Assembly (NCBI GenBank): GCA_043778625.1
Contig: JAYWFU010000089.1
Location: 10,191-74,190, forward strand
Origin: JACMRI01 sp043778625
GTDB lineage: Bacteria; Bacteroidota; Bacteroidia; UBA4408
Length of the DNA stretch: 64,000 bases
Reading direction: 5' to 3'
A program made the translations under genes and the position numbers. The notes beneath the pieces were generated by a model. That model saw nothing but the letters and a program-made list of their open reading frames with translations. It searched no databases and had not been told where the DNA came from. This document shows, in pieces, positions 18,378-27,063 of the stretch (its first letter is position 1; every line of letters begins with the position of its first letter).

Positions 18378-18512
18378 CCACAAGTGTTCGAAACATGCAA
18401 TTTTTCATTTTTAAAGCAAATTACACTTATTCAAACTATCCGATTTTACTGAATTTTTCATCTCTTTTGGTATGACAAAAAAATAATAGTTCAAGGTTTC
18501 GAACACGTGTGG
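18378..18512. repeat. 135-bp segment bounded by a 17-bp inverted repeat
   Basis: The arms are CCACAAGTGTTCGAAAC (18378-18394) and GTTTCGAACACGTGTGG (18496-18512), 16 of 17 pairing. The interior is AT-rich and non-coding. GGTATAAGC-like bases lie just outside both arms. It could be a MITE-like remnant or a long regulatory hairpin. It fills most of the 285-bp gap between the broken toxin and the next membrane protein gene. Confidence 0.5.
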
Positions 18513-18514
18513 GT

Positions 18515-18565
18515 ATAAGCTAGCGCTAGAAGGGAAACGATTCCGAAGTGAAAAATAAATTTCAC
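18515..18565 (+). repeat. Island junction motif, copy 3
   Basis: ATAAGCTAGCGCTAG and the bases after it align with 16985-17035, including the shared GTG-A-rich-ATAAAnTT ending. It lies about 30 bp upstream of another small membrane protein gene. Confidence 0.5.
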
Positions 18566-18596
18566 ATCTTAATCTAACAGAAGAATTATATAAATC

Positions 18597-19019
18597 ATGA
18601 AGGTACTATTGAAAATTATATTGACTAATTGGATTAATTCTCTAGTTATTTTCATTGCTTTATTTTTAGCCAGTTTTTTTAGTGCTTTATTAATTGATAA
18701 TTTTTCAATTATTGACGCTTTTATTGAAACAGGTTATTCTTTACTCGTTTATGGCATGGTATGCTGGATGTTTTTTTTTATATCTGTTGGAATACTTGAT
18801 GTTATTCTTTTTTCATTAAAAAAACAATTTCAATTTATAACTTATAAGTTGGCCATTGAATGGTTACTTATAAGTTCTCCCTTTATTTTTTGGCTTATTA
18901 AATATAATCAATGGGTATTTTTTATTGCTGTTCTTGCATTTCTAATAGGTCAATATTTAAGAAAAAATTACATTACTAAAATATTAACCGCCGCAAATTC
19001 CAAAAATCGTTATAAATAA
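18597..19019 (+). CDS. Four-helix membrane protein, function unknown
   Basis: A 140-residue protein with four hydrophobic helices: NSLVIFIALFLASFFSALLI, LLVYGMVCWMFFFISVGIL, KLAIEWLLISSPFIFWLI and WVFFIAVLAFLIGQYL. It has a basic C-terminus. I recognise no motif. It is preceded by the same junction motif as the 109-residue membrane protein, and is the last gene of the AT-rich island before dnaB. Confidence 0.55.
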   Translation: MKVLLKIILTNWINSLVIFIALFLASFFSALLIDNFSIIDAFIETGYSLLVYGMVCWMFFFISVGILDVILFSLKKQFQFITYKLAIEWLLISSPFIFWLIKYNQWVFFIAVLAFLIGQYLRKNYITKILTAANSKNRYK

Positions 19020-19201
19020 ATTTGCGTTAAAAAACTAAAAGTACCCCCTAAAAACTAAAATAAAATAGTGTGTGTAATTTTTCACAAGAAAATCGTGCAA
19101 ATACAAACTCGTGAGCGTAACAACTAACAAGTTTTACAGCTAATACTATCTTAATTAACACAAAGCAATTATTGGAGTACACATAAAACAACGATTAAGT
19201 G

Positions 19202-19209
19202 TATATTTG
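19202..19209 (+). promoter_or_regulatory. Possible -7 element of the dnaB promoter
   Basis: TATATTTG matches the Bacteroidota TAnnTTTG box and lies 29 bp before the dnaB ATG. The nearest upstream TTG is 27 bp away, further than the usual ~19-21, so the -33 box is unclear. The rest of the 219-bp gap after the membrane protein gene holds nothing I can name. Confidence 0.38.
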
Positions 19210-19238
19210 TAGCAACCCGTTAATTACACTACACCGCT

Positions 19239-20828
19239 ATGGAAGTTTTAAATACTACTACCACCAACAAACGAAAAATAAAACCTCAGGACTCCCCTAC
19301 CCTAGCGGCTGCCTATGCTCGTAACAAAGTGCACCCACAGGCTACTGACTTAGAGGAGGCGGTGCTAGGCGCAGTATTGCTCGAAAAAGACGCATTGCTA
19401 ACTATTATTGATGTGTTGCGCCCTGAAAGTTTTTACCAAGAAAAACACCAAAATATATTTAAAGCCTGCTTAGCTCTTAACAACCGTAACGAACCTGTAG
19501 ATTTACTTACTGTAACGGAGGAATTACGCCGTAAAAACATACTCGAGGAATCAGGCGGAGCGGTATATATTGCTAGGCTTACAGGGCGTATATCGTCAAG
19601 TGCGCATATTGAATACCACTCGCGTATTATTGCCGAAAAATATATACAGCGTGAGTTAATAAAAATATCGAGCTACATACAAGACGAGGCTTTTGAAACA
19701 GGCACAGATGCCTTTGATTTGCTAGATAAATCGCAGGATTCGCTATTTAAATTATCGGAAGGTAATATGAATAAGCAGTTTGAAACTATTAAGGAATTAG
19801 TAGATAAAGCGGTATTAGAAATTAAAGAAAATGCCAACAAGAAAGATGGTTTAACAGGTGTTCCGTCGAGTTTTACTGAGTTGGATAGTATAACAGGTGG
19901 CTGGCAAAAAGCTACACTTAACATTATTGCGGCTAGGCCAGGGCATGGTAAAACTGCGTTTGCCCTAGCATTGGCACGTAATGCAGCGGTAGATTGGAAT
20001 ATACCCACCGTGTTTTTTTCGTTGGAAATGGACGCCGTACAATTAGTAATGCGTTTGGTAAGTATGGAAACCGAGTTAGAAAGCCAAAGCCTCAAAAAAG
20101 GAAATTTGCAACTACACGAATGGACACAACTCAACAAAAAAGTAAATAGTTTGTACGAGTCGCCGTTGTATATTGATGACACGGCAGGCCTATCAATATC
20201 GCAGTTTAGAGCTAAAGCACGTAGGCTAAAACACGAAAAAAACATACAGCTAATAATTATAGATTATTTGCAGTTAATGACCGTAGCCGAGGAGGGTAAG
20301 ATGGTGCGTGAGCAAGTAATTAGTACCATTTCACGCACATTAAAATTAGTATCCAAAGAGCTACAAGTGCCTATTATAGCCTTAGCGCAGGTAAGTCGCG
20401 ACATGGAAAAACGTGGCGGCACAAGTGCCCATAAACCTATGTTGAGCGATTTGCGCGAGTCTGGGGCTATTGAGCAAGATGCCGATATGGTAATGTTTGT
20501 ATTTAGAAAAGAAATGTTTGGAATGGAGTTTGAAGAAGATGGGACTCCCACCAAAGGCACTGCCGACATAGTAATAGCCAAGCACCGTAATGGCCCCACG
20601 GGCGATGTACGTTTAAAATACATTAACCACCTTACCAAGTTTGTATCTATGGATGGGCAATACCCGCAAGTGCCTAATAACCAAGGGTACGAGCCTACTA
20701 ACAGTATTAAACCCAATTATAACTTTGACCAAAACAATGGGCAAACTACCAAAACGTTTGGCTCAAAATTAAATAACAACGACGATGATTTTACGGCAGG
20801 CCCTAGTATTGAAGAGGCTCCGTTTTAA
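19239..20828 (+). CDS. dnaB: Replicative DNA helicase DnaB
   Basis: A 529-residue hexameric helicase that opens the replication fork. The N-terminal DnaB domain (PQATDLEEAVLGAVLLEKDA) is followed by a RecA-type ATPase with Walker A ARPGHGKT near residue 235, Walker B LIIIDYLQLM near 345, and the DnaB motifs SRDMEKRGG and LSDLRESGAIEQDADMV. No intein or insertion is visible. The Asn/Gly-rich C-terminal tail is typical of the phylum. It heads a same-strand run (dnaB, YbbR-like, CobW-like, pyrC) with gaps of 13 and 2 bp and then a short overlap. Confidence 0.96.
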   Translation: MEVLNTTTTNKRKIKPQDSPTLAAAYARNKVHPQATDLEEAVLGAVLLEKDALLTIIDVLRPESFYQEKHQNIFKACLALNNRNEPVDLLTVTEELRRKNILEESGGAVYIARLTGRISSSAHIEYHSRIIAEKYIQRELIKISSYIQDEAFETGTDAFDLLDKSQDSLFKLSEGNMNKQFETIKELVDKAVLEIKENANKKDGLTGVPSSFTELDSITGGWQKATLNIIAARPGHGKTAFALALARNAAVDWNIPTVFFSLEMDAVQLVMRLVSMETELESQSLKKGNLQLHEWTQLNKKVNSLYESPLYIDDTAGLSISQFRAKARRLKHEKNIQLIIIDYLQLMTVAEEGKMVREQVISTISRTLKLVSKELQVPIIALAQVSRDMEKRGGTSAHKPMLSDLRESGAIEQDADMVMFVFRKEMFGMEFEEDGTPTKGTADIVIAKHRNGPTGDVRLKYINHLTKFVSMDGQYPQVPNNQGYEPTNSIKPNYNFDQNNGQTTKTFGSKLNNNDDDFTAGPSIEEAPF

Positions 20829-20841
20829 TTACTAATAGCAA

Positions 20842-21834
20842 ATGGCCAATAAATTTTTATTTGTGTTTAAAAATCGTCAGCGTTTTGGCGTGTTAATGAT
20901 ATGCGTAATACTAGCTACATTAGCATGGTTGCTTGTGGTGTTAGGCAAGCAATACAACACACAATTACGGTTTGCATTGAGCTATACTAACGCTCAGCAC
21001 AATTATATATTGCATGCTAATGGTGCTGACACCCTAACGGTAGAGGTTAGTGGGTCAGGCTTTAATTTGTTGCGCACCAATTTTATAAATACTAAAAAGC
21101 CATTACTTATTAATTTACAAAACTTACAAACAACAACTAGTAATACCACTAATTTGAATTTGAATGACCCGCGTTATTACTCCACCATCAAACAACAAAT
21201 ACCCTACGGATTACGTATAATACGCATTCAGCCTGATGTGATAAATTTTACGATGAGTAAAAAGTACAAAAAACGTGTACCCATTAGCTTTAGTGCTTTG
21301 CTAAGTTATGCGCCCAAGTTTTTTATTACGGAGGCCGTAACGCTTAAACCCACAAGCGTAGTATTATTTGGCGATAGTGCCGAACTAAGTACAATACATG
21401 AAATTAAAACCGAAAACTTTACTACCCAAAACCTGCAAGCTACAATAAACAAGATGCTCCACTTGCAGTTACCTGCTGAATACCCAAATATAACCGCCGA
21501 TATTGAAAACGTAAACGTAACTATTCAGGTAGAGGAATTTACCGAAGCTAAATTTACTGTGCCTGTAAAAGTGGTAAATGTGTTAGACAAAAAAACAATA
21601 AAAACGTTCCCCGACCGTGTAGAAGTTAAGTGCCTATTGCCCTTGAGTAAATATAAAAATGTAGTGGCTGATAATTTTGAAGTAGAAGTAAACTATGCTC
21701 AGCAACAAACGGGTATTACTAATAGTTATAACAACAAACTTAAACTAACGTTGAGCAAACTACCCCAAGGCGCACGAAATGCTAAGTTAAACGTAGACAA
21801 GGTAGAATTTATTTATAAAAATAACATACGTTAA
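20842..21834 (+). CDS. YbbR-like domain protein
   Basis: A 330-residue protein with one N-terminal transmembrane helix (FGVLMICVILATLAWLLVVL) and an extracytoplasmic part of repeated YbbR-type beta domains (for example NYILHANGADTLTVEVSGSG, then KFTVPVKVVNVLDKKTIKTF). YbbR domains in CdaR regulate diadenylate cyclase in Firmicutes; that partner is not in this window, so the function here is open. It starts 13 bp after dnaB and ends 2 bp before the CobW-like gene, so these are translated from one transcript. Confidence 0.75.
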   Translation: MANKFLFVFKNRQRFGVLMICVILATLAWLLVVLGKQYNTQLRFALSYTNAQHNYILHANGADTLTVEVSGSGFNLLRTNFINTKKPLLINLQNLQTTTSNTTNLNLNDPRYYSTIKQQIPYGLRIIRIQPDVINFTMSKKYKKRVPISFSALLSYAPKFFITEAVTLKPTSVVLFGDSAELSTIHEIKTENFTTQNLQATINKMLHLQLPAEYPNITADIENVNVTIQVEEFTEAKFTVPVKVVNVLDKKTIKTFPDRVEVKCLLPLSKYKNVVADNFEVEVNYAQQQTGITNSYNNKLKLTLSKLPQGARNAKLNVDKVEFIYKNNIR

Positions 21835-21836
21835 TT

Positions 21837-22877
21837 ATGCTTAAAAACAGAATACCTATTACTATACTTACTGGTTTTTTGGGGGCAGGCAAAACAACAG
21901 TCCTCAACAAAATACTAGCCACACAGGCCTCTGCCGATGTATTTGTAATTGAAAATGAATATGCCGAAACATCAATAGACGGGCAATTACTTAACACCAC
22001 CAATACCATTGAACTGAATAATGGTTGCGTGTGTTGCTCGTTAAATAACGATTTTCAAGACGCATTATTTACCGTATTTAATAAAGGACCAGAAAATGTA
22101 CCTAAGCACATTATTGTGGAAACTACTGGTGTAGCCCAACCTGGGCAAATACTTAATAACTTGTTAGAGAACACTAACGTACAATTAAGTTTTAAAATTA
22201 ACGCTGTAGTTACCGTAGTTGATGCCGTGCACCATGCGCAACATTTACAACAGGTAGAACTATATGCCCAACAAATAGGCTATGCAAACGTAGTGTTAGT
22301 GAGTAAAACTGAGGGCTTAACCACTACACAAATTGAAACGATACTACAAAGTATAGCCACCATTAATGCCGATTGTGTGCTGCATGTAATTACACAATTT
22401 AATAACTGGGAAAGTTTACTTGCACAAAATGCGTTTACCATTAGTGCCATTGAAAAACTAACAACGAGCAAAATAAATTTTAGCACACTAAAGCCTTCGT
22501 TTACTGCTATTGATACTCCACTAATTATTAGCGCAGGTACTAAGAGTAGTAGTAGTAACAGTATTTCGAGCAAGAGCATAGCCTTAGATATACCACATAT
22601 AAACCCTGTGCTGTTAGACCGTTGGCTATTTAGTTTTTTAACCAATAATGGTCCTGAAATATTTAGAGCCAAAGGAATATTTAGTGTGGTCAACGAGCCT
22701 AAGAAGCTAGTCTTCCAAGCTATACACGATAACTATATGTTAGACTTTGGCCCTGTGTGGAAAGACGATGAAATACGCAAAAACGTTATTATATTTATAG
22801 GTGAAAATTTGGAAACTCTTAATTTAGAAGACGAATTATTAACCATAGTTGAAACCATTACCCAACACCATGATTAA
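21837..22877 (+). CDS. CobW/COG0523-family GTP-binding metallochaperone
   Basis: A 346-residue G3E-family GTPase. It has Walker A GFLGAGKT (13-20), the diagnostic metal-binding CVCC (64-67, in LNNGCVCCSLN), the switch segment VETTGVAQPG, and SKTE as a divergent NKxD-like base-recognition motif. The CobW C-terminal domain begins near residue 265 (LDRWLFSFLTNNGPEIFRAKG). A Ser-rich linker (TKSSSSNSISSKS) joins the two halves. COG0523 proteins deliver zinc or other metals to enzymes. The overlap of a few codons with pyrC, a zinc enzyme gene, makes dihydroorotase an attractive but unproven client. Confidence 0.85.
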   Translation: MLKNRIPITILTGFLGAGKTTVLNKILATQASADVFVIENEYAETSIDGQLLNTTNTIELNNGCVCCSLNNDFQDALFTVFNKGPENVPKHIIVETTGVAQPGQILNNLLENTNVQLSFKINAVVTVVDAVHHAQHLQQVELYAQQIGYANVVLVSKTEGLTTTQIETILQSIATINADCVLHVITQFNNWESLLAQNAFTISAIEKLTTSKINFSTLKPSFTAIDTPLIISAGTKSSSSNSISSKSIALDIPHINPVLLDRWLFSFLTNNGPEIFRAKGIFSVVNEPKKLVFQAIHDNYMLDFGPVWKDDEIRKNVIIFIGENLETLNLEDELLTIVETITQHHD

Positions 22878-24207
22878 AGCAATAATTAACGGAACATTAG
22901 TAAACGAGGGTATAGTAGCACCACGTACTATTGTAATAAGCAACGGAATTATTACAGATGTACTGCCACCTGACGCTGTAATTACAGATGCTAACGTGGA
23001 GATAATTGATGCCACAGGCTTACATATATTCCCTGGCATAATTGACGACCAAGTACATTTTAGAGAGCCTGGCTTAACCCACAAAGGCGAAATATATACC
23101 GAAGCTAAAGCCGCCGTAGCAGGCGGTATTACTAGCTTTATGGAAATGCCCAATACCAACCCTGCTACACTTACACAGGAATTATTACAGCAAAAATTTG
23201 AACGAGCGGCAGAAGTGTCATTAGCTAATTACTCGTTTTTTATGGGAGCTAGCAACGATAATTTAGCGCAAGTATTAGCTACTGACTCTAAGCATGTATG
23301 TGGTGTAAAAATATTTATGGGCAGTAGCACGGGTAATATGTTGGTGGATAATGAAGAGGTACTGTCGCAAATTTTTAAACAAGCAAAAACTATAATAGCC
23401 ACCCATTGCGAGGACGAAGCCACCATTAAACACAACTTGGCACAAGCCCACAACACTTATGGCGATGGGATACCTGTAACACAGCATCACATTATTAGGT
23501 CGGCCGAGGCCTGTATTAAATCATCGCGCAAGGCCATTGCCTTAGCACAACAGTTTGATACTAAGTTGCATATATTGCATATTTCAACAGCGGAAGAAGT
23601 GGGGCAGTTTAGTAATGCACCATTGGCACAAAAACGCATTACAGCCGAAGCCTGCATACATCACCTATGGTTTACCAACGAAGACTATGCAACCAAAGGC
23701 AACCTTATAAAATGGAATCCTGCCGTTAAAACCGCTACTGATAAACATGCAATTTGGCAAGGAGTACTCAACGGCAACATTGACGTAATAGCTACCGACC
23801 ATGCACCACATACTCTTTCCGAAAAACAACAACCTTATGCACAAGCCCCTAGTGGTGGCCCGTTGGTGCAACACGGCCTACAAGCTATGTTAGACAAATA
23901 CCACGAGGGAGTAATTACATTAGAAATGATAGCCCAAAAAATGTGTCATAACATGGCGGAATTGTTCCAAATACAGCAACGTGGCTATGTGCGCCAAGGC
24001 TATTATGCCGACTTAGCTTTGGTAAACCTGAATCAGCCGCACACCGTTACAGAGCACAATATACTAAGTAAATGTGGTTGGAGCCCGTTTAACAACCATA
24101 CGTTTAAATCATCAATTGTACATACTTTTGTTAATGGTACCCACGTGTATAACAACGGCACAATTAACAAAACCACCAAAGGAAGCGCCCTAGTATTTAA
24201 CCGATAA
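22870..24207 (+). CDS. pyrC: Dihydroorotase (class I type)
   Basis: A 445-residue amidohydrolase of pyrimidine synthesis that closes carbamoyl-aspartate to dihydroorotate. I chose ATG 22870, overlapping the CobW-like gene by 8 bp; a TTG 21 bp upstream is less likely. The metal-site segment is IDDQVHFREPG (58-68): Gln61 stands where D-x-H-x-H enzymes have the first His. As I recall, this variant is shared by Bacteroidota dihydroorotases. KIFMGSSTGN carries the probable carboxylated Lys, and TDHAPHT the catalytic Asp. AGGITSFMEMPNTNP is typical of the class. Confidence 0.88.
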   Translation: MIKAIINGTLVNEGIVAPRTIVISNGIITDVLPPDAVITDANVEIIDATGLHIFPGIIDDQVHFREPGLTHKGEIYTEAKAAVAGGITSFMEMPNTNPATLTQELLQQKFERAAEVSLANYSFFMGASNDNLAQVLATDSKHVCGVKIFMGSSTGNMLVDNEEVLSQIFKQAKTIIATHCEDEATIKHNLAQAHNTYGDGIPVTQHHIIRSAEACIKSSRKAIALAQQFDTKLHILHISTAEEVGQFSNAPLAQKRITAEACIHHLWFTNEDYATKGNLIKWNPAVKTATDKHAIWQGVLNGNIDVIATDHAPHTLSEKQQPYAQAPSGGPLVQHGLQAMLDKYHEGVITLEMIAQKMCHNMAELFQIQQRGYVRQGYYADLALVNLNQPHTVTEHNILSKCGWSPFNNHTFKSSIVHTFVNGTHVYNNGTINKTTKGSALVFNR

Positions 24208-24232
24208 TAAGTTGTAAATAAACATTTAAGCA

Positions 24233-24349
24233 ATGCAAATACTTACCTACATAGTCACAATTTTATTATTAGCAACTATTACGCTAACTAGTTGCAAAAC
24301 CAAGCGAATTAATAAGTGTAACGATTGCCCTAATTTTCAAAAACATTAA
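24233..24349 (+). CDS. Tiny lipoprotein
   Basis: A 38-residue frame (ATG 24233 to TAA 24347-24349) that starts MQILTYIVTILLLATITLTS and continues with Cys21, a good LTSC lipobox. The mature part would be only 18 residues, rich in Lys and Cys. It fits between pyrC and the phosphatase gene (25-bp and 7-bp gaps), so it is placed as a member of the same operon. No family is recognised. Tiny lipoproteins of this kind are common but poorly annotated. Confidence 0.55.
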   Translation: MQILTYIVTILLLATITLTSCKTKRINKCNDCPNFQKH

Positions 24350-24356
24350 TTATACG

Positions 24357-24842
24357 ATGCCACAACAACCAATTAAAGTACTAATGGTGTGCTTAGGTAA
24401 TATTTGCCGTAGCCCAATAGCCGAGGGCTTGTTACGCCACAAGGCACGTATTAAAAATTTGACTATTACCACCGATTCAGCAGGTACTAATGGGTTTCAC
24501 GATGGAGAGGCACCTGATAGACGCACCCAAAAAAATGCACTTAGCCACCAAGTAGATATTAGCGATTTGCGCTCACGGAAATTTACCACCAACGACCTAA
24601 CCAACTTTGACATCATTTACACTATGGACGCCAACAACTACCGTACAGTGCTAGCCATGTGTAGCACTGACGAAGAGCGCAACAAAGTAAAAATGATATT
24701 AAACGAACTATACCCTAATAGTAACTCCGCAGTACCCGACCCCTACTACTTAGGCGAAGATGGCTTTGAAAACGTGTATAAATTATTAGATGAAGCCACT
24801 GATGTTATTGTGGAGAAGTTTAAGGAGGGGAGATTGGTGTAA
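24357..24842 (+). CDS. Low-molecular-weight protein tyrosine phosphatase
   Basis: A 161-residue enzyme with the P-loop VCLGNICRSP (Cys12-x5-Arg18) and the late acid DPYYLG carrying the general-acid Asp. Length and motif order match LMW-PTP. It dephosphorylates phosphotyrosine; in many bacteria such enzymes control exopolysaccharide assembly through a tyrosine kinase, and no such kinase is in this window. It lies 7 bp after the tiny lipoprotein gene and closes the dnaB-pyrC run. Confidence 0.92.
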   Translation: MPQQPIKVLMVCLGNICRSPIAEGLLRHKARIKNLTITTDSAGTNGFHDGEAPDRRTQKNALSHQVDISDLRSRKFTTNDLTNFDIIYTMDANNYRTVLAMCSTDEERNKVKMILNELYPNSNSAVPDPYYLGEDGFENVYKLLDEATDVIVEKFKEGRLV

Positions 24843-24859
24843 GTAGTGTAAATTGAGCG

Positions 24860-25486
24860 ATGATGAAAATTAAATATAGACCAACTCCGTTAAATATTAT
24901 TTCCGGACTTGCCTCTGTATTTGTAATTTACTTAGCTATGAATTCAGGACCTATGGGATTTGGGATTTTGGGGCTAATTTATTTCACACCTATAATTATC
25001 ATAGGAATATTAATTGATTTCATTTTACAAAAATATTTTTCCAAATATCTCATAACTTTTTGCATTGAAATATTTATTTTGAGTATAATATACTTTGCTT
25101 ATTGTTGGTCTCAACGGTCTAAAACTCTTATAATTCCTGATAAACTTCAAAACCAATACATTGTAACAATTTATGGAGTAGAAAAAGCAGATAAACTTCC
25201 AAGCGGTTGGAATTATGAAATTAAAATCCCCACAAATGGCGTTTTTATGACTTCATCTTCGTTTGAGGATGACTTAAAAGAAACTAAAATTAAAACTTAT
25301 TCGGGGATTAATATTAACACAGACGAAACTGAATTAGGATGGGTGGACATAATGAGTGATGAGTTTTACTGTAACGGAAAAATTTATCAATATCAGTTTT
25401 GGATGGTTGACACTTCTTGTTGTATCTACTCTAGCACAGAAATTGATAATTTTAAAATAGCACTACAAAAACAATTTTGCAAATGA
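24860..25486 (+). CDS. Membrane-anchored protein of unknown function
   Basis: A 208-residue protein with three N-terminal hydrophobic helices (residues ~12-80: IISGLASVFVIYLAMN, FGILGLIYFTPIIIIGILI, LITFCIEIFILSIIYFAY) and a soluble C-terminal domain of about 125 residues. That domain holds KLQNQYIVTIYGVEKADKLP and ends in a CC pair (DTSCCIYSS). I recognise no family. The gene is more AT-rich than its upstream neighbours. Its stop overlaps the ATG of a short degraded frame, suggesting it was once followed by a translationally coupled gene. Confidence 0.5.
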   Translation: MMKIKYRPTPLNIISGLASVFVIYLAMNSGPMGFGILGLIYFTPIIIIGILIDFILQKYFSKYLITFCIEIFILSIIYFAYCWSQRSKTLIIPDKLQNQYIVTIYGVEKADKLPSGWNYEIKIPTNGVFMTSSSFEDDLKETKIKTYSGININTDETELGWVDIMSDEFYCNGKIYQYQFWMVDTSCCIYSSTEIDNFKIALQKQFCK

Positions 25487-25593
25487 AAAATATACAAATT
25501 AACTGTTTACTTATTTTGCTATTATAGCTCGTTTTCTAACGAATCAAATTTTCAATGTAGATACAAATAATGACTTAGAAAATTATTTTAGAT
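25483..25593 (+). pseudogene. Remnant of a small secreted protein, frameshifted
   Basis: ATG 25483 overlaps the upstream TGA (ATGA). It encodes a signal-like MKNIQINCLLILLL and then stops. The neighbouring frames continue as YSSFSNESNFQCRYK and NNDLENYFR to a TGA near 25593. At least two frameshifts would be needed to join them. The remaining ~40 bp before xerD show nothing. Confidence 0.35.
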
Positions 25594-25636
25594 GATAAAA
25601 CATACAGGCATCAAATATTAACTCATAAAGCTCCCC

Positions 25637-26569
25637 ATGTGGCAAACCACCATCAACGATTTTAAATATTACATGCAGTTTGAGCTATCAATGGCTAAAC
25701 ACACCATTGAAAGTTATGAACGCGATTTGCATAAATTTACTTTGTTTTGCCACCAAAATGGATACAATGACTTAACTCCTAACCAGGTTAAGCTAAAACA
25801 TTTAACCCAGTTTTTAAAATGGTTAAATGAATTGCAATTATGCGAAACCTCGCAGGCACGCATTATATCAGGTATTCGTAAGTTTTATAAATATTTATTA
25901 ATTGAAAACGTAATTGATTTTGACCCCACACAATTACTAGAGACCCCTCGTTTAAAACGAGCATTACCTACCACGCTCGAAATACACGAAATTGATACAA
26001 TGCTTGCCACCGTTGATTTAAGTACTCCCGAAGGCCACCGTAACAAAGCCATAATAGCTACGCTTTACAGCTGCGGCTTGCGCGTAACCGAACTGTGCAA
26101 TTTACAACTTACCGACCTGTTTTTTACCGATGGTTTTATACGTGTAATAGGCAAAGGCAATAAGCAAAGGCTTATACCCATTGGTAACGAAGCTATAACG
26201 CTTATTACTATTTATATTAACGAACAACGCATATTCTTAAAAAAAATAAACAAGGCACATCAAAATAGTTTGTTCCTCAACAGGCTAGGTAGCAAACTAT
26301 CGCGCGTAATGATATTTTACATTATTAAAGATAGTGCCTTGAGCGTAGGCATTACTAAAACAATAAGCCCCCACACCTTACGCCATTCGTTTGCTACACA
26401 CCTTATTGATGGAGGTGCTGATATTAGGGCGGTACAAGAAATGCTAGGACATGCTAGTATTATAACTACCGAAATTTATACCCATTTGGATAATGATTTC
26501 CTACGGAGTAATCTACTGCAATTTCATCCATTAAGCATTAACCGTGAGCGACTACACACCAAAGGGTAG
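25637..26569 (+). CDS. xerD: Site-specific tyrosine recombinase XerD
   Basis: A 310-residue integrase-family protein with the whole catalytic set: Arg149 (CGLRVTEL), Lys173, His246 and Arg249 (PHTLRHSFATHLIDGGADI), His272 (MLGHASI) and Tyr281 (IYTHL). The N-terminal SAM-like core-binding domain is at ~5-90. XerD acts with XerC on the dif site to resolve chromosome dimers. It converges on the cupin gene with only 2 bp between the stops. A paralogue (XerC) is encoded 4 kb away. Confidence 0.92.
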   Translation: MWQTTINDFKYYMQFELSMAKHTIESYERDLHKFTLFCHQNGYNDLTPNQVKLKHLTQFLKWLNELQLCETSQARIISGIRKFYKYLLIENVIDFDPTQLLETPRLKRALPTTLEIHEIDTMLATVDLSTPEGHRNKAIIATLYSCGLRVTELCNLQLTDLFFTDGFIRVIGKGNKQRLIPIGNEAITLITIYINEQRIFLKKINKAHQNSLFLNRLGSKLSRVMIFYIIKDSALSVGITKTISPHTLRHSFATHLIDGGADIRAVQEMLGHASIITTEIYTHLDNDFLRSNLLQFHPLSINRERLHTKG

Positions 26570-26571
26570 CG

Positions 26572-27009
26572 CTATACAATATTTAGTTGCGCCTCGGTTA
26601 CTGAGTTAAAACGCACCTTATCACGCTCGCCGCAGTAGGGGCCTTGTTTTACTTCAATAATTTCCGATTGTTCTAACATAAAAAAACCATGCCCGCCATC
26701 GGCCAGCAACACTACATCGCCAGTAGCAACAACACGGCTTTCTAAATACTGTTGTTCATTATCATAAAAATCAACCCGCACCTTGCCCGATTTAATGTAC
26801 AACACCTCTTGTGTTAGGCGTACTTCGCGCTGCACAATATTATGGCGGTGTGGTAGTATTTCGTAGCCTTTGGGGCGGTTCATATATCCTAACTGTTGCG
26901 AATCGTTATCGCCCGTAAAAAACTCAATACCGTCGTTACTGTAGGTACTGCGTATAATTATGGCAAGGGTTAAATTACTGTGTATTACTTTTTCAATCAT
27001 TGTTTTCAA
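26572..27009 (-). CDS. Cupin-fold protein
   Basis: A 145-residue protein with a single cupin barrel: the segment around KGYEILPHRHNIVQREV supplies HxH-type metal ligands, and GDVVLLADGGHGFFML is the second cupin motif. The HVQ-like arrangement resembles small cupins near carbohydrate loci, but no substrate can be read from it. The start may be ATG 27000 (MIEKVIHSN). It lies alone on the minus strand, tail to tail with xerD. Confidence 0.62.
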   Translation of the reverse strand: MKTMIEKVIHSNLTLAIIIRSTYSNDGIEFFTGDNDSQQLGYMNRPKGYEILPHRHNIVQREVRLTQEVLYIKSGKVRVDFYDNEQQYLESRVVATGDVVLLADGGHGFFMLEQSEIIEVKQGPYCGERDKVRFNSVTEAQLNIV

Positions 27010-27063
27010 TTATTATCTTGCTTAAAAATAGCGAAATAAAATATAATTAATAGTAGTGCATTA

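Noticed and set aside
22849..22869. TTG start upstream of pyrC
   Set aside because: ATG 22870 begins the conserved dihydroorotase N-terminus; the extra 7 residues are unlike the family.
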